From: Polytrichum commune
Lineage: Eukaryota > Streptophyta > Polytrichopsida > Polytrichales > Polytrichaceae
Reading direction: 5' to 3'
DNA length: 64,000 nucleotides
NCBI GenBank assembly: GCA_950295325.1
Contig: OX485807.1
Coordinates: forward strand, 20,555,666-20,619,665
Each line of letters opens with the position of its first letter. Position 1 is the stretch's first letter. The notes under the pieces are model-generated. The model was not told the DNA's origin and did not search any database. It worked only from the letters and a program-made list of their open reading frames with translations. Positions 62,001 through 64,000 of this stretch are shown here, in pieces. Both the position numbers and the translations under genes were made by a program.

Positions 62001-63516
62001 ATTCCAGGTGATACACGGGGACGGATGAACTTCAGGTGACTTACTTCACCTCCAGCTTAACTTTCTTAGCTTTCTTTTTCTCTTGCATGTGTAAACTTAC
62101 TGACTGAATAATTCTCTGGTCCTTTCTTACTCAGACAGGCGTTCTGCATCACATCACTTCTTGATGTAATTTGCCTTGTTGTATCTGACGTTTCTATTTC
62201 TGTCAAGCTAATTTGTAATGTGTTGTCTGCAGATATGATGTTGGAGATTTTGCAAAGCCAGTGTCAAGCAAGGGTCTCTCCATCAATGAGATTAATATTA
62301 GCCCTCAGGAGATGGAGATGTACATAGATTTGCAACCCTTCGTGAATCCAACACCATATATTGTTCCCGAAGACATGTCTCTCACCAAAGTATGTAATCA
62401 TTGTCTCAACTGTCTGTGATTCTAACTCAGGACAAATTGGATAGTATAACTCTGCAAGCATATTTTTGTGGATAACATGTTTCCTTCCTGGTTATATGTG
62501 AGGTGCATTAGTGTTCACTCAAGAGAAATTGTACAGCTAGAAATTAGATGTCAAGGGGGAAGTTCTCCCATTGTGTCTAGAATTTTTCATGCATTGATAA
62601 TTCTGTCTGCCCGATTTGTGTGTGCTCCTGTTTACTAGACTTCAAAACAGCAGATTTGGGCAGTACTGCACCTTCACTACCTGAGATGACATACTCTATT
62701 GTTTTGAAATTAATCACCTTGTGAACTTTAGCGTGAGCCTATTACTCCAATGATGCTATAGGAATGCCATTGCACCAGGTTGTGCTGGTATGATTGCTTA
62801 TGATGTCCATGAGTAATGTGGTAGTGTCCAATGAGGGTCTTTGATTGTATCGCAGGTTTACAATCTTTTTCGGCAGCTTGGATTGCGGCATATATGTGTT
62901 GTGCCACGACCTGCACAAGTAGTGGGAGTGATAACTCGGAAGGATTTACTTCCTGAGGTGAGTATGAGTATGAGCTACACTGTAGACATCTACTAGGGTC
63001 CAAATTTTTCAAGAGCCCATACCCTAGTCTGATATGCAAGTGAGCATTTCTTGAAGGCCACTCCTGTGCTTATGTGTGTTGACCCACACAACCGTTGAAT
63101 CATTTCACTATAGTTTCTTGCTGGGTTTGCCTACTCTCCATGATTATCGAATGCACGTTTAATGTACCCCCTAGCACAGTAATTGACAGAAGGGCATGTA
63201 TTAGTAAGCAGTTAGTGAGGTGGCCATACATCTCATTAACCAATCTCTAGTCTACATTGATTGCCACAGATGATTCCTGAATCTTCCTGTCACTGTGTGA
63301 CATCCTTATTTGTACCCTTTTGATGTTGCTGATTAGTAGGGAAATCAATTGCTCTGAGACAGGTTCTTGACATCCATTTTGCTTTAAGTTAGCACAAATT
63401 ATTATGTTCCTTGTGTAGCTTCTGTTAAGATATGTGTGCTGATGCAGATGTTGGAAGAGAAAGAGGCTGTGGAAGAATTGGTGAGCAGTCGAGGAAGGTT
63501 GGGTCCGGATGCTTGA
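53044..63516 (+). CDS. CLC-D: CLC-type anion channel/H+ exchanger, CLC-d-like
   Basis: Twenty-two coding exons join in perfect phase to 783 residues: 53044-53217, 53692-53764, 54340-54561, 54743-54789, 55011-55109, 55291-55365, 55562-55650, 55902-56042, 56255-56325, 56493-56572, 57311-57460, 57904-57963, 58371-58445, 58660-58811, 59204-59339, 59691-59822, 60126-60203, 61752-61807, 61922-62035, 62233-62389, 62856-62957, 63448-63516. The N-terminus has ESLDYEVVESVAYRE. The selectivity loop is GSGIPEIK (Ser, the Cl-type residue, not Pro as in nitrate-type CLCa). GKEGPLVHTGA carries the gating glutamate; ALEEVTSWW carries the proton glutamate. FVPGIMIGATYGR follows, and two CBS domains lie in exons 16-22 (MRNMTAKEAV, IVPEDMSLTK). 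Arabidopsis CLC-d is about 790 residues and acts in the trans-Golgi network. All splice sites are GT-AG and there are no disruptions, so it is probably functional. The start is the first ATG preceding the conserved SLDYE motif. Confidence 0.93.
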
Positions 63517-64000
63517 CAAACCCTCTTTTCCTCTGAGCACATGTATGCTTTCCTGGTCCATTTGCTCCTGCAAGTGTCATAACCCCATAACCTCCGGCTT
63601 TTGTTCTTAAGAAAAAAAACACCTGGCCTAGCACGTGACAGTACCCTTAAAGCCATGGCAGTCTGCAATCTTATCATCCTATTAACAATCTCTACAAATG
63701 AAACACATCATGTGTATATTTTTGTAGAAGTACAAGGTTTTATGTAACCCATATCAGTCACAAATGTTTCCAAGCGATATTAGCTCACAACATTCATAAA
63801 GCACATGGAATGATGTAGAATGGCTGCTATATGTTGGTTTGTGTATTCCAGCTCTTGACCTTGAAGCAAATATGTTGGTGGTGTTACAGGTATTTTTCTG
63901 TCCCAAATCAGCAGCAACCATTATTGGAGGACTTGATGTAGGCCAAGTGCAAGCTCCACATCAAATGCAATGTGCAGACAGGCCAATTCACTGATCCGCA
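63517..64000 (+). other. 3' untranslated/downstream region of the CLC gene
   Basis: AT-rich sequence after the TGA at 63514-63516. A polyadenylation site is expected but no single signal stands out. The last 150 bases show no recognised gene. Confidence 0.45.

Overview
This window looks like nuclear DNA of a streptophyte plant. A complete vacuolar/Golgi-type CLC anion-transporter gene with 22 coding exons (GT-AG introns, closest by memory to plant CLC-d) fills 53-63.5 kb. Around it lie AT-rich, repeat-choked intergenic tracts typical of a large plant genome. I cannot fix the species. The gene-poor 45-kb interval and the transposon types (P-like, GCM-domain MULE) make a non-flowering lineage plausible, but that is inference.

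Layout. 1.3-4.9 kb: a minus-strand multi-exon gene of unknown function with a triplicated 24-residue repeat. 5-13 kb: gene-free transposon debris with SINE-like, foldback and P-like MITE copies. 13.13-23.81 kb: P-like DNA transposon copy A (10.7 kb, CTCGGGGGG ends, 8-bp target duplication), decayed and itself loaded with foldback MITEs, a hairpin-rich GC-rich insert and a probable solo LTR. 24.56-37.29 kb: a 12.7-kb Mutator-like element (TIRs plus perfect 11-bp duplication GTTGCCCATTG) inserted in a LINE reverse-transcriptase pseudogene, whose two halves flank it. 39.78-46.58 kb: P-like copy B, with a CACTA element and another P-like MITE nested in it. 47-51 kb: repeats. 53.0-63.5 kb: the CLC gene, plus strand.

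Most notable system. The 12.7-kb element carries two divergently oriented genes. On the plus strand is a transposase with a GCM-type zinc domain, a MULE DDE core and a SWIM finger. On the minus strand is a gene of at least ten exons whose C-terminal third reads as a beta-class DNA amino-methyltransferase (N6-adenine/N4-cytosine type), with a degenerate motif IV (DYPD) and a good motif I/II region. The intron upstream of its main coding block is filled with about twelve near-perfect palindromes centred on GGCCGTTAACGGCC at ~105-bp spacing. A methyltransferase inside a plant MULE, with an internal palindrome array and TGAGC repeats at the termini, suggests a transposon with its own epigenetic accessory function. 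This is a hypothesis. This copy has in-frame stops and two single-base homopolymer deletions, so it is either recently dead or misassembled at homopolymers.

The P-like family is also unusually clear. Two long copies, with ~50% similar transposases, and three MITEs share CTCGGGGGG/CTCAGGGGG ends and 8-bp duplications. One MITE (11,867-12,215) is visibly an internal-deletion derivative of copy A.
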